From NCBI RefSeq assembly GCF_001672815.1, contig NZ_LZKK01000307.1, positions 1 to 64,000 on the forward strand: DNA of 64,000 bases, read 5' to 3'. Origin of the DNA: Mycobacterium sp. E796. Lineage in GTDB: Bacteria; Actinomycetota; Actinomycetes; Mycobacteriales; Mycobacteriaceae. The notes beneath the pieces were generated by a model, which was not told where the DNA came from, did no database searches, and saw nothing but the letters and a program-made list of their open reading frames with translations. The translations under genes were made by a program, and so were the position numbers. Numbering within the stretch: the stretch's first letter is position 1; every line of letters begins with the position of its first letter. Positions 33,720-43,355 of this stretch are shown piece after piece.

Positions 33720-34954
33720 CGGGTTGCCTCCTCGTAAAGTGCGTACGGGTCGCGGATCTCGCGGCCGATGGCCCCGGCCAGCCACTGCGCGTCGTAGCCG
33801 GAGTCGTCGGCCGCCGCCCGCGCCCGGGTTTCGCGGTCCAGGTTGGAGCGGAAGATGCCCGCCGCCGACGCCGGCAGGAAGTCTTCGTAGACGACCGGCG
33901 CCGACGGGTCGCCGCCGCGATAGTAGGCCAGCCCCTCGGCGGCCATTTCCGCGTCGGTCGGCGGGAAGTGCCGGTGCCACACCGACGCCGGGTCGGGCGC
34001 GCCCATCGCGGCGTCGTAGCGTTCCCGGCCCTTGCGCGTCAGCGCGACCCCGCGCGCCTCGACCTCGCCGAAGCGCACCCGCACGCTGCCCGCGGTGACG
34101 CGGCCGTCCCGGCCGCGAAACAGGCAGGGCTCGGCGAGCGCGCGAAAAGAGGTCTGGCGCAACAGGACCGCGGGGCCGTCGGTGCGGGGCGGCCCCTGGA
34201 TGGTGTCGATCATGGTGATGCCGCGCGCGGTCATCCGCCGATACAGCTCGTCGATGTCGAGCACCCGCGGCGTCAGGTGGTTGATGTGGGTGGAGCCCAC
34301 CCCGGCGATGTCGGCGGCCACCGCCGACACCCGCGACAACTCGTCGTACCAGGATTTGTCGATCGGCTCGCGGGACAGCGCGAACGCCGCCACCGCCGCG
34401 GAGACGAACGCGGGCGCCTCGTCAGCGGCGCAGCCGCCGTCGGCCGCAATCGTTCGCGCCCGCTCGACCAAGGCGGGGTCGAACAGCCGCCGGCGCGCGA
34501 CGAAGGTCTCCACCCGGGCCCGCAGCCCCGGGGGAAAGTAGCGCGCGTCCCGGGTGGCGAGCATCGAGGTGAATACCCGAAACGGGTTGCGCGCCAACTC
34601 ATCCGCGTCGAGGGGACGAAAGGCCGTGGACACCACCGGAATCGGCGAGGCGGCGCGGCGCAGGTCGTAGTAGCCCACCGGGTACATGCCGAAGGCGGCG
34701 AACAGGTCGGCGACGGCGGCCAGTTCGGCCGGGCTGCCGACCCGGATCGCGCCGTGCCGCTCCGCGGTGACCCGATCCAGCGACCCCAGGCGTTCGGCAT
34801 CGGTATGTCGCGTCACGTGGGCGGCGTTGACCTGGCCGCTCACCTCGACCAGCGTGCCGTACGCGGGGACCTCCCCGGCGTACATGGCGGACAGCCCGGC
34901 CGCGAATCGGGCGCGCAGCTGCCACGCCGCCAGCGTGCCCTGCCGGGGGCTCAT
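33716..34954 (-). CDS. DUF1338 protein, likely 2-oxoadipate dioxygenase/decarboxylase
   Basis: This 412-residue protein belongs to DUF1338 (YdcJ/HglS family). HglS of Pseudomonas is an iron(II) enzyme converting 2-oxoadipate to D-2-hydroxyglutarate in lysine breakdown. The expected metal ligands appear at matching places: His67 in ERHGAIR, His226 in HINHLTPR, and a Glu at about 297-299 in FGEVEARG. It is coupled to pcd by an ATGA overlap and shares a 42-bp divergent promoter region with lrpA, close to lat, so the enzyme would act two steps after Pcd once alpha-aminoadipate is transaminated. The Mtb counterpart (Rv3292) is, as I recall, listed as conserved hypothetical. ATG 34954 (MSPRQGTLAAW) fits the family start; longer readings upstream overlap lrpA and are rejected. 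Confidence 0.85.
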   Translation of the reverse strand: MSPRQGTLAAWQLRARFAAGLSAMYAGEVPAYGTLVEVSGQVNAAHVTRHTDAERLGSLDRVTAERHGAIRVGSPAELAAVADLFAAFGMYPVGYYDLRRAASPIPVVSTAFRPLDADELARNPFRVFTSMLATRDARYFPPGLRARVETFVARRRLFDPALVERARTIAADGGCAADEAPAFVSAAVAAFALSREPIDKSWYDELSRVSAVAADIAGVGSTHINHLTPRVLDIDELYRRMTARGITMIDTIQGPPRTDGPAVLLRQTSFRALAEPCLFRGRDGRVTAGSVRVRFGEVEARGVALTRKGRERYDAAMGAPDPASVWHRHFPPTDAEMAAEGLAYYRGGDPSAPVVYEDFLPASAAGIFRSNLDRETRARAAADDSGYDAQWLAGAIGREIRDPYALYEEATR

Positions 34955-34996
34955 GGCACGCCGTCGATTTCGGCTTTGCTGCGATAATCTCCGCCC

Positions 34997-35449
34997 ATGG
35001 GTGACGCGCTCGACGAGATTGACCGGACCCTGGTGCGCGAGCTGGTCGCCAACGGTCGCGCGACCCTGGCGGAGCTGGCCGCGAAGGCGGGCCTGTCGGT
35101 CTCCGCGGTGCAGTCCCGGGTGCGCCGGCTGGAGTCGCGCGGCGTGGTGTCGGGGTATTCCGCGCGGATCAACCCGGAGGCGGTCGGGCACCTGCTCTCG
35201 GCGTTCGTGGCCATCACTCCCTTGGATCCCTCTCAACCCGATGATGCGCCCGCCCGCCTGGAACACATCGCTGAGATCGAGTCGTGTCACTCGGTGGCCG
35301 GCGAGGAGAGCTATGTCCTGCTGGTTCGCGTCGAGTCCGCGCGGGCGCTCGAGGACCTGCTGCAGCGGATCCGCACGGCGGCCGACGTCCAGACGCGAAG
35401 CACCATCATCCTCAATACTTTTTACAGTGATCGGCAATACATACCATAA
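34997..35449 (+). CDS. lrpA: Lrp/AsnC-family regulator LrpA
   Basis: This 150-residue Lrp/AsnC regulator has an N-terminal helix-turn-helix (about residues 18-50: TLAELAAKAGLSVSAVQSRVRRLESRGVV) and a C-terminal RAM domain (about 65-145) that binds amino acids and forms the oligomer. In mycobacteria LrpA (Rv3291c) is tied to the persistence-induced gene lat and responds to amino acids. It is placed between the divergent DUF1338-pcd pair and lat, ideal for control of both. The 44-bp gap before lat is AT-rich for this genome (TATTTCCTGTATATATGCC) and probably holds the lat promoter or LrpA contacts. Confidence 0.93.
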   Translation: MGDALDEIDRTLVRELVANGRATLAELAAKAGLSVSAVQSRVRRLESRGVVSGYSARINPEAVGHLLSAFVAITPLDPSQPDDAPARLEHIAEIESCHSVAGEESYVLLVRVESARALEDLLQRIRTAADVQTRSTIILNTFYSDRQYIP

Positions 35450-35493
35450 TATTTCCTGTATATATGCCGTAGCACCGTAAGAATCACGCTAGG

Positions 35494-36816
35494 ATGAGCG
35501 GCATGACCGCCGCCGTCACCGACCGTGTCCGCGAGACGTTGTCCCGCAGCATGCTGGTCGACGGTTTCGACCTGGTGCTGGACCTGACGCGGTCGGCCGG
35601 CTCCTGCCTGGTCGACGCCCGGGACGGCCGCCGTTACCTCGACATGTTCACGTTCGTCGCGTCGTCGGCGCTGGGCATGAACCACCCGGCGCTGGCCGAC
35701 GACGAGGAGTTCCGCGCGGAGCTCCTGGCGGCGGCGCTGAACAAGCCGAGCAACCCCGACGTGGCCACGGCGGCAATGGCCGGCTTCGTCGAGACCTTCG
35801 TCCGGGTGCTGGGCGACCCCGCGTTGCCGCACCTGTTCTTCGTCGAGGGCGGCGCGCTGGCGGTGGAGAACGCGCTCAAGGTCGCGTTCGACTGGAAGAG
35901 CCGCCACAACGAGGCGCGCGGGATCGACCCGGCGCTGGGCACGCGGGTCCTGCATTTGCGCGGCGCGTTCCACGGTCGCAGCGGCTACACGCTGTCGCTG
36001 ACCAACACCAAGCCGGTGGCCGTGGCCCGCTTCCCGAAGTTCGACTGGCCGCGCATCGATGCGCCCTATGTCCGGCCGGCGACGGACATGGACGCGCTCG
36101 AGGCCGAGTCGTTGCGGCAGGCCCGGGCGGCGTTCGACGCGCACCCGCACGACGTCGCGTGCTTCGTGGCCGAGCCCATTCAGGGGGAGGGCGGCGACCG
36201 CCACTTCCGTCCCGCATTCTTCGCCGCGATGCGCCGGTTGTGCGACGAATACGACGCCCTGCTGATCTTTGACGAGGTCCAGACCGGCTGCGGGCTGACC
36301 GGAACGCCGTGGGCCTACCAGCAGCTGGGCGTGCAACCCGATGTGGTGGCGTTCGGCAAGAAGACGCAGGTGTGTGGGGTCATGGCCGGCCGCCGGGTCG
36401 ACGAGGTCCCCGACAACGTGTTCGTGGTCGCCTCCCGGCTCAGCTCGACCTGGGGCGGCAACCTGGCCGACATGGTGCGGGCCCGCCGCATCCTGCAGGT
36501 GATCGAGGCCGACGGGTTGTTTGAACGCGCCGCCGAACACGGGCGCTACCTGCTGGGCCGGCTGGTCGAGCTGGCTCAGGACTTCCCGGCCGTGGTTCTC
36601 GATCCCCGCGGCCGCGGCCTGATGTGCGCGTTCAGCCTGCCGAGCAGCCGCGCGCGTGAGGCGGTGATCGCCCAACTGTGGCAACGTCGCGTGATCGCGC
36701 TGCGCTGCGGGGAGGACGGCGTCCGATTCCGGCCGCCGCTGACGGTCACCCGCGGGGAGATCGACGCGCTGGTTTGCGCCCTGAGCGGCGCATTGACGGC
36801 TGTGACGTGGGGCTGA
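35494..36816 (+). CDS. lat: L-lysine 6-aminotransferase
   Basis: This 440-residue class III PLP aminotransferase is nearly collinear with Mtb Lat (Rv3290c). It transfers the epsilon-amino group of lysine to 2-oxoglutarate, giving aminoadipate semialdehyde, which cyclises to piperideine-6-carboxylate. Signatures are VEGGALAVENALKVAFDWK, LHLRGAFHGRSGYTLSLT, IFDEVQTG and FGKKTQVCG, where Lys289 or Lys290 forms the Schiff base. ATG 35494 is used; ATG 35503 three codons later is an alternative. It is strongly induced in persistence models of Mtb as I recall. A SigF promoter begins four bases past its stop, so it and the sigma-F genes abut. Confidence 0.95.
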   Translation: MSGMTAAVTDRVRETLSRSMLVDGFDLVLDLTRSAGSCLVDARDGRRYLDMFTFVASSALGMNHPALADDEEFRAELLAAALNKPSNPDVATAAMAGFVETFVRVLGDPALPHLFFVEGGALAVENALKVAFDWKSRHNEARGIDPALGTRVLHLRGAFHGRSGYTLSLTNTKPVAVARFPKFDWPRIDAPYVRPATDMDALEAESLRQARAAFDAHPHDVACFVAEPIQGEGGDRHFRPAFFAAMRRLCDEYDALLIFDEVQTGCGLTGTPWAYQQLGVQPDVVAFGKKTQVCGVMAGRRVDEVPDNVFVVASRLSSTWGGNLADMVRARRILQVIEADGLFERAAEHGRYLLGRLVELAQDFPAVVLDPRGRGLMCAFSLPSSRAREAVIAQLWQRRVIALRCGEDGVRFRPPLTVTRGEIDALVCALSGALTAVTWG

Positions 36817-36820
36817 GGCG

Positions 36821-36846
36821 GTTTACCGTGAGAGGGCGCCGGGTAT
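36821..36846 (+). promoter_or_regulatory. SigF-type promoter P1
   Basis: GTTT at 36821-36824 and GGGTAT at 36841-36846 are separated by 16 bp, an exact match to the mycobacterial SigF consensus. It sits right after lat and drives the Rv3289c-like gene, with a leader of about 80 nt. Confidence 0.8.
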
Positions 36847-36932
36847 CCGGATCTGCATCATCGTGGCGCGTAACCAATGCGGCGCAGCGAACGATTAACC
36901 AAGAAATCAGGGCCGGGACACGGGGGACGACT

Positions 36933-37316
36933 ATGCAAACGGCGGATCAGCGGTCGCCGGGTGACCGCTTGGGGCAGGAGGACCGCGAGGTGCACGCGGC
37001 CATCCGGTTTGCCGCCCTGGCCGCGGTCGCGGGCATGGGCTTCCTAGTTCTTGCCGCGTTGTGGGTCAGCACCTGCCCCGGAACGGGCGTCGACACGGCG
37101 GCCTGTGGCACGCCCCAGCGCACAATGCTGGCGCTGGGCGGTCCGCTGATCCTGCTGGCCGGGGCGCTCTGGGCGTTCCTGCGCACCTACCGGGTATGGA
37201 AGGCCCACGGCACCTGGTGGGGGTGGCACGGCGCGGGCTGGTTCCTGCTGACGCTGATGGTGGTGGCCCTCGGCCTTGGTGTATCCCCGATCGCCGGGCC
37301 GGTGCTGGCCCTATGA
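36933..37316 (+). CDS. Membrane protein, Rv3289c-like
   Basis: This 127-residue protein has an acidic, polar N-terminus (MQTADQRSPGDRLGQEDREV) followed by three predicted membrane helices at about residues 28-48, 64-84 and 98-122. It is the positional equivalent of Mtb Rv3289c, between lat and the sigF genes, of unknown function. ATG 36933 has GGGGGA seven bases upstream; the longer open frame overlaps lat and has no support. A consensus SigF promoter stands 87 bp upstream, so it is probably part of the SigF stress regulon. Confidence 0.82.
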   Translation: MQTADQRSPGDRLGQEDREVHAAIRFAALAAVAGMGFLVLAALWVSTCPGTGVDTAACGTPQRTMLALGGPLILLAGALWAFLRTYRVWKAHGTWWGWHGAGWFLLTLMVVALGLGVSPIAGPVLAL

Positions 37317-37326
37317 CCTGCGCCGA

Positions 37327-37662
37327 CTAGACGCGCGAGTCGGGGCGCGCGGGGCTCTGGGTCTTCGGGCCGCTCTCGGTTCGTGGGACGAAGCGCCATT
37401 GCTCGTCGATGCGGCCCACGCGGCGGTGCTCCGCGACGAACCACAACGCCCCGGCGATCGTTCCGAGCACGGCCACCAGGCTGGTAGTGGCGACCCATTC
37501 GTAGTGGCCGTAGGCGGCCGCGGCCGTGGTGCTGATCATTCCGCCCAGCGCGACGAGGAACAGGATGAACCCGGGCCAGTACAGGTTGTCCTTCATCGAG
37601 AAACCGGCGTGCGGTTGCGTCGTCCGGAAGTGGTCCGTCGGATCGCGATGCCTGTCGCTCAT
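37327..37662 (-). CDS. usfY: UsfY-like membrane protein
   Basis: This 111-residue protein starts MSDRHRDPTDHFRTTQPHAG, a pattern I recognise from mycobacterial UsfY, then has two hydrophobic helices (about residues 25-48 and 55-78) and a charged tail. UsfY is named for its place upstream of sigF and has no known activity. In Mtb it is transcribed with sigF; here it is on the opposite strand, 19 bp after a holin-like gene, so the pair forms a separate minus-strand operon. ATG 37662 follows GGAGGGG; GTG 37665 is the alternative. It converges with the Rv3289c-like gene with a ten-base gap. Confidence 0.75.
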   Translation of the reverse strand: MSDRHRDPTDHFRTTQPHAGFSMKDNLYWPGFILFLVALGGMISTTAAAAYGHYEWVATTSLVAVLGTIAGALWFVAEHRRVGRIDEQWRFVPRTESGPKTQSPARPDSRV

Positions 37663-37681
37663 CACCCCTCCTTCGGTCGTT

Positions 37682-38065
37682 TCAGGTCGTCGAGCCGGCC
37701 GTGTCGCGAACCGGCATCTCGGGCAGCGAAATCGCCCCGATCGTGGTCACCAGCCACACGATGATCGTCGCGGCGAGCCAGGAGGCGGCGCCGTGGATGG
37801 TGAGCCCGTGGGTGAACGTGGCGGCCAGGCTCAGCGCGACCAGGGTCAACACCAGCCCGGCGCCCCCGAGTAACAGCGACGCGTAGGCCCGCGGCAACTT
37901 CACGATCAGCAGCGACAGGCTTGCCTGCGCAACGGAGAACAACAGCACGGCGACGATGAACCCCGAGGCCGATACCGAGACGCCGGGCACAACCCAGGCC
38001 GCCGCCAGCAGGCCGACGGCCCACGACGCGAGAAGCACAACCGCACGAAGCAGAGCCTGCTTCAT
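37682..38065 (-). CDS. Holin-superfamily membrane protein (four helices)
   Basis: This 127-residue protein has four predicted membrane helices across almost its whole length, starting KQALLRAVVLLASWAVGLLAAAW, and belongs by appearance to the mycobacterial 4-TMS phage holin family (superfamily IV, PF04020-like). In mycobacteria these chromosomal genes have no proven lytic role. It is upstream of usfY on the same strand and divergent from rsbW-sigF, with 248 bp between them containing the second SigF promoter, which points away from this gene. Co-regulation with sigF is possible but not shown. Confidence 0.75.
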   Translation of the reverse strand: MKQALLRAVVLLASWAVGLLAAAWVVPGVSVSASGFIVAVLLFSVAQASLSLLIVKLPRAYASLLLGGAGLVLTLVALSLAATFTHGLTIHGAASWLAATIIVWLVTTIGAISLPEMPVRDTAGSTT

Positions 38066-38116
38066 GCCAACAAGTGTAGGTCGCGGCGTGGACGGTGTTA
38101 AGGGTTCGCCGACGGG

Positions 38117-38141
38117 GTTATTCGCCGCCGCAAGTGGGTAT
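38117..38141 (+). promoter_or_regulatory. SigF-type promoter P2 (rsbW-sigF)
   Basis: GTTA at 38117-38120 and GGGTAT at 38136-38141, 15 bp apart, match the SigF consensus with one base different in the -35. It is upstream of rsbW-sigF and is the expected autoregulatory promoter; the leader would be about 165 nt. Confidence 0.7.
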
Positions 38142-38313
38142 CAGCTGTACACCATGATGAGTGCCGGAAGGGTTGCGTCAGCGACACCGACATCGATGCC
38201 CACTGCCATAGATATGACCAGCGGCGGCGATTGTGACTAATCGGTTGGAACCCACGGTCGACGGCGGGCTGCGCGGCAATAGTAATGTCAAGCAGACATT
38301 GCCGGGAGACCAT

Positions 38314-38751
38314 ATGACCGATCCGGGAGTTCGCGCGAACACGCGTCAACGCGGCCAGCGCGCCGTCGAGCTGCACGTCGCGGCACGCCTCGAGAACCTG
38401 GCGATGCTGCGCACGCTGGTCGGTGCCATCGGCACCTTCGAGGACCTGGACTTCGATGCGGTCGCCGACCTGCGGCTCGCGGTGGACGAGGTGTGCACCC
38501 GCCTGATTCGGTCGGCCACGCCGGGTGCGACGCTGGTGGTCGTGGTCGACCCGCACGACGACGAGTTGGTGGTCGAGGCCTCCGCGGCGTGCGACACCCA
38601 CGACGTGGTGGCGCCCGGCAGCTTCAGCTGGCACGTCCTGACCTCCCTGGCCGATGAAGTCCAGACCTTCCACGACGGTCGCGAACCCGATGAGACCGGA
38701 AGTGTTTTCGGTATCACGCTGACCGCGCGACGGGCGGCCTCTAGCAGGTGA
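38314..38751 (+). CDS. rsbW: Anti-sigma F factor RsbW (UsfX)
   Basis: This 145-residue protein is the anti-sigma factor that holds SigF inactive. It is a GHKL-type ATPase/kinase fold: DLRLAVDEVCTRLIRSA is the N-box helix, and the C-terminal part carries the remaining nucleotide-binding strands (GSVFGITLTARR). Its length equals that of Mtb UsfX (Rv3287c). Release of SigF is through STAS anti-anti-sigma partners, one of which is encoded just after sigF. I chose ATG 38314 with GGGAG five bases upstream rather than GTG 38233, because it yields the family length. The stop overlaps sigF as GTGA. Confidence 0.92.
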   Translation: MTDPGVRANTRQRGQRAVELHVAARLENLAMLRTLVGAIGTFEDLDFDAVADLRLAVDEVCTRLIRSATPGATLVVVVDPHDDELVVEASAACDTHDVVAPGSFSWHVLTSLADEVQTFHDGREPDETGSVFGITLTARRAASSR

Positions 38752-39536
38752 CAGCGCGAGCTGCCGGCGGTTCGGTTTCGCGGCCGAACGAGTATGCGGA
38801 CGTCCCGGACATGTTCCGGGAGTTGGCTGGCGTCGCCCCCGACTCGATGGAATTCCAGCGCCAGCGGGACAAGATCGTGGAGCGGTGCCTGCCGCTGGCC
38901 GACCACATCGCCCGCCGGTTCGAGGGCCGCGGCGAACCGCGCGACGACCTGGTCCAGGTGGCGCGGGTCGGCCTGGTCAACGCCGTCGTCCGCTTCGACG
39001 TCGAGACCGGGTCGGACTTCGTCTCGTTCGCGGTGCCCACGATCATGGGCGAGGTCCGCCGCCACTTCCGCGACAACAGCTGGTCGGTCAAGGTCCCGCG
39101 CCGCCTGAAGGAACTGCACCTGCGGCTGGGCACCGCCACCGCCGACCTGTCCCAGCGGCTCGGCCGGGCGCCGACGGCGACCGAACTCGCCGCCGAACTC
39201 GGCATGGAGCGTGACGAGGTGGTCGAGGGCCTGGTGGCGGGCAGCTCCTACAACACGCTGTCCATCGACACCGGTGGCGGCAGCGACGACGACGACGCCC
39301 GCGCCATCGCCGACACGTTGGGCGACGTGGACGCCGGCCTCGACCGCATCGAGGATCGCGAGGCGCTGCGCCCGCTGCTCGAGGCGCTGCCCGAGCGGGA
39401 ACGAATGGTGCTGGTGCTCAGGTTTTTCGAGTCGATGACGCAGACGCAGATCGCCGAGCGGGTCGGGATCTCACAGATGCACGTGTCGCGCCTTTTGGCC
39501 AAGTCGCTAACGCGGCTGCGGGACCAACTGAAGTAG
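38748..39536 (+). CDS. sigF: RNA polymerase sigma factor SigF
   Basis: This 262-residue sigma factor of the SigB/SigF stress group matches Mtb SigF (261). Region 2 is about residues 50-115 (DDLVQVARVGLVNAVVRFD, VPTIMGEVRRHFRD), region 3 about 120-200, and region 4 about 205-258 (the helix-turn-helix TQTQIAERVGISQMHVSRLLAKSLTRL). It directs polymerase to GTTT-n16-GGGTAT promoters for envelope and stationary-phase genes. Start GTG 38748 overlaps the rsbW stop as GTGA, so both are made in balance. Two consensus sites in this window suggest positive autoregulation. Confidence 0.95.
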   Translation: MTARAAGGSVSRPNEYADVPDMFRELAGVAPDSMEFQRQRDKIVERCLPLADHIARRFEGRGEPRDDLVQVARVGLVNAVVRFDVETGSDFVSFAVPTIMGEVRRHFRDNSWSVKVPRRLKELHLRLGTATADLSQRLGRAPTATELAAELGMERDEVVEGLVAGSSYNTLSIDTGGGSDDDDARAIADTLGDVDAGLDRIEDREALRPLLEALPERERMVLVLRFFESMTQTQIAERVGISQMHVSRLLAKSLTRLRDQLK

Positions 39537-39926
39537 CGGTCGCGACCCGTCGCGCTCGGCCCGTGCGGGGCGCAGCAGCGGCTCGGCTTGCGGCGTCGTC
39601 ACCGGCAGGGTGCCGTCGGGGTCGCAGATCCTCAGCAACCGCGCTACGGCCGGGCTCGGCACCATGGCCCAGTGCACCTGGGCGGCCGAGCAGGCGACGT
39701 TGATCCGGTGCAGCGCCGAAAAGCCAGCGGTACCAATGAATTCCAGGCCGCGCAGGTCGACGATGATCCGGCGGGCGCGCCTGACGCTGCGTTGCGCGTA
39801 GATGGCGAGCTGGTCGGCGTTGGCGGCGTCGAGCTCACCGTCGACGGTGAGCACCGCCCCCAGCGCGCTCGCGCGGGAGGAGAATTGTGCGGTTCGGCTT
39901 TGTTGCCAAGATTGGGCCACAGACAT
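39507..39926 (-). CDS. STAS-domain anti-anti-sigma factor
   Basis: This 139-residue protein has a STAS domain (about residues 20-115). The phosphorylation loop, DSSG in SpoIIAA, reads GTAG in IVDLRGLEFIGTAGFSAL, so a Thr is the likely phosphoacceptor. Such proteins bind RsbW and free the sigma factor when dephosphorylated. Lying convergently next to sigF with a 30-bp tail overlap, it is a strong candidate RsfA/RsfB-like partner of RsbW; I do not recall one at this exact position in Mtb. I chose ATG 39926 because GGAG stands seven bases upstream; ATG 39941 or 39989 are longer alternatives. A SpoIIE-type phosphatase in the same window (51128) could be its activator. Confidence 0.88.
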   Translation of the reverse strand: MSVAQSWQQSRTAQFSSRASALGAVLTVDGELDAANADQLAIYAQRSVRRARRIIVDLRGLEFIGTAGFSALHRINVACSAAQVHWAMVPSPAVARLLRICDPDGTLPVTTPQAEPLLRPARAERDGSRPLLQLVPQPR

Positions 39927-40052
39927 GCGTGTCTCCGTCATTTGGAGGATCCTGCTGTGGATGACGTCAGACGGTCGGTGATAGTTCAAGACCGGGAGTT
40001 CGCACCCCGCGTGCCTGGCGTGATCCGGGTGGCTGTGAACTCAACCTGACCC

Positions 40053-40077
40053 GACCCTACCCGCGGCGGGCAGGGTC
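40053..40077 (-). terminator. Hairpin terminator candidate after accA3
   Basis: GACCCT-a-CCCGC and its mirror GCGGG-c-AGGGTC form a long GC-rich hairpin about 42 bp past the accA3 stop. A smaller inverted repeat (GGGAT-n7-ATCCC) lies at 40098-40114 directly after the stop. There is no U-tract, as is common in mycobacteria. Confidence 0.5.
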
Positions 40078-40118
40078 GGACAACATTTGGTTGATCTGGG
40101 ATTCAATTGATCCCGGAT

Positions 40119-41960
<1,842 letters not shown>

Positions 41961-42035
41961 TTACAAGTCTTGTCCCGGGGAAGTTTATGCGGCGCGCCGT
42001 AGCGGCTGATACCCGGTCTCCAAATCCGTTCCTGA

Positions 42036-42455
42036 TCAGGCCGTCTCGCGTAATCGCCGCTTGATGCGGGCCAGCATCGCCGACATGCCGCGCAGCCGCA
42101 GCGGGCTGATCAGCGCGGCCAGGCCCAGCTCGGTGTAGAAGTCCTCGGGCACCGCGAGGATGTCCGCCGCCGGTTGCTCGTCCAGACCGGCGGCCAGGAT
42201 CGACGCGAACCCCCGGGTGGTGGGCGCCTCGGCGGGCGCGCTGAAGTGCAGGCGCACCCGGTTGCGGTCGCTGGCGTCGACGTGCAGGAACAGCGGCGAC
42301 TGGCACTCGGGCACCGGTTCCATCGCCGCCTCTTCGAGGTCGGCCGGCAGCGCGGGAAGGTCGTTGGCGAACTCCAGCAGCAGCGTCAGCTTGTCCTGGC
42401 CCTGGACTTCGGCGAAGTCGGACACCACCTCGGCCAGGGGGGCGGGCATGCTCAT
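42036..42455 (-). CDS. SufE-like sulfur acceptor protein
   Basis: This 139-residue protein is a SufE family member (Mtb Rv3284). SufE proteins accept persulfide sulfur from a cysteine desulfurase; Cys in [12 protein letters not shown], the family's usual CQS position, is the likely acceptor. The remainder, including [32 protein letters not shown], is typical of the fold. It begins ATG 42455, overlapping the sseA stop by one base (TGATG), so it is coupled to the rhodanese SseA, another sulfur-transfer protein. No desulfurase is nearby. The role in iron-sulfur assembly or sulfur trafficking is inferred from family. Confidence 0.9.
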   Translation of the reverse strand: MSMPAPLAEVVSDFAEVQGQDKLTLLLEFANDLPALPADLEEAAMEPVPECQSPLFLHVDASDRNRVRLHFSAPAEAPTTRGFASILAAGLDEQPAADILAVPEDFYTELGLAALISPLRLRGMSAMLARIKRRLRETA

Positions 42456-43345
42456 CAGACCGGAACGGCTCCCGGCTGCTCGCCCGCTACGATCGGCACC
42501 CGCACGGTGTTGCCCCACTCGGTCCACGATCCGTCGTAGTTGCGGACCCCGGGCTTGCCCAGCAGGTGGGTTAGCACGAACCAGGTGTGGCTGGACCGCT
42601 CGCCGATGCGGCAGTAGACGACGGTCTTGTCGTCCGGCCGCAGGAAGCCGTAGAGCTCCTCGAGCTCGGCGCGGGGACGGAAGCGGCCGCTCTCGTCGAC
42701 CGCCTTGCCCCACGGGATCGACACGGCGGTGGGGATGTGCCCGGCCCTCAGCGCCCCCTCCTCGGGGTAGTCGGGCATGTGGGTGCGCTTGCCGGTGTAC
42801 TCGTCCGGCGAGCGCACGTCGATGAGCGGCTCGGAACCGAGGATGGCCAGCACGTCGTCCTTGTACGCGCGGATAGGCGCATCGTTGCGCTGCACGACGG
42901 GATAGCCGCTCGACGTCGTGGTCGGGACGTCCAGGGTGGTGTCGCGGCGCTCGGCCAGCCACAGGTCGCGACCGCCGTTGAGCAGGCGCACGTCGGGGTG
43001 GCCGAACAACGTGAAGACCCACAGCGCGTAGGCCGCCCACCAGTTGCTCTTGTCGCCGTAGATCACCACCGTGTCGTCGCGGGCGATGCCCTTGCGGTCC
43101 ATCAGCTCGGCGAACTGCTCGCCGTTGATGTAGTCGCGGACCCGCGGGTCGTTGAGGTCGGTGTGCCAGTCGATCTTGACCGCGCCGGGGATGTGGCCGA
43201 CGTCGTAGAGCAACACGTCCTCGTCGGACTCGACGATCGCCAGGCCGGGGGCGCCCATGTTGGCGGACAGCCAGTCAGCGGTGACCAGTCGTTCGGGGTG
43301 GGCGTATTCGGTCAGGGACGGGTCTGGATCGGGGGGTAAGGACAC
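42455..43345 (-). CDS. sseA: Thiosulfate sulfurtransferase SseA (rhodanese)
   Basis: This 296-residue protein has two rhodanese domains (about 20-140 and 165-290). The active Cys245 lies in [12 protein letters not shown] in the second domain; the first domain has no Cys in that place and is structural. It moves sulfane sulfur from a donor to cyanide or a protein acceptor, and its coupling to a SufE-like protein suggests sulfur relay. It matches Mtb SseA (Rv3283). GTG 43345 ([20 protein letters not shown]) is used, about 10 bp after the maf stop; an upstream reading to 43414 would overlap maf and is rejected. Confidence 0.93.
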   Translation of the reverse strand: MSLPPDPDPSLTEYAHPERLVTADWLSANMGAPGLAIVESDEDVLLYDVGHIPGAVKIDWHTDLNDPRVRDYINGEQFAELMDRKGIARDDTVVIYGDKSNWWAAYALWVFTLFGHPDVRLLNGGRDLWLAERRDTTLDVPTTTSSGYPVVQRNDAPIRAYKDDVLAILGSEPLIDVRSPDEYTGKRTHMPDYPEEGALRAGHIPTAVSIPWGKAVDESGRFRPRAELEELYGFLRPDDKTVVYCRIGERSSHTWFVLTHLLGKPGVRNYDGSWTEWGNTVRVPIVAGEQPGAVPV

Positions 43346-43355
43346 GACTCCGAGC

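Noticed and set aside
39987..40118. SigF promoter for the STAS gene
   Set aside because: No ATACCC-n16-AAAC on the plus strand upstream of the STAS start.
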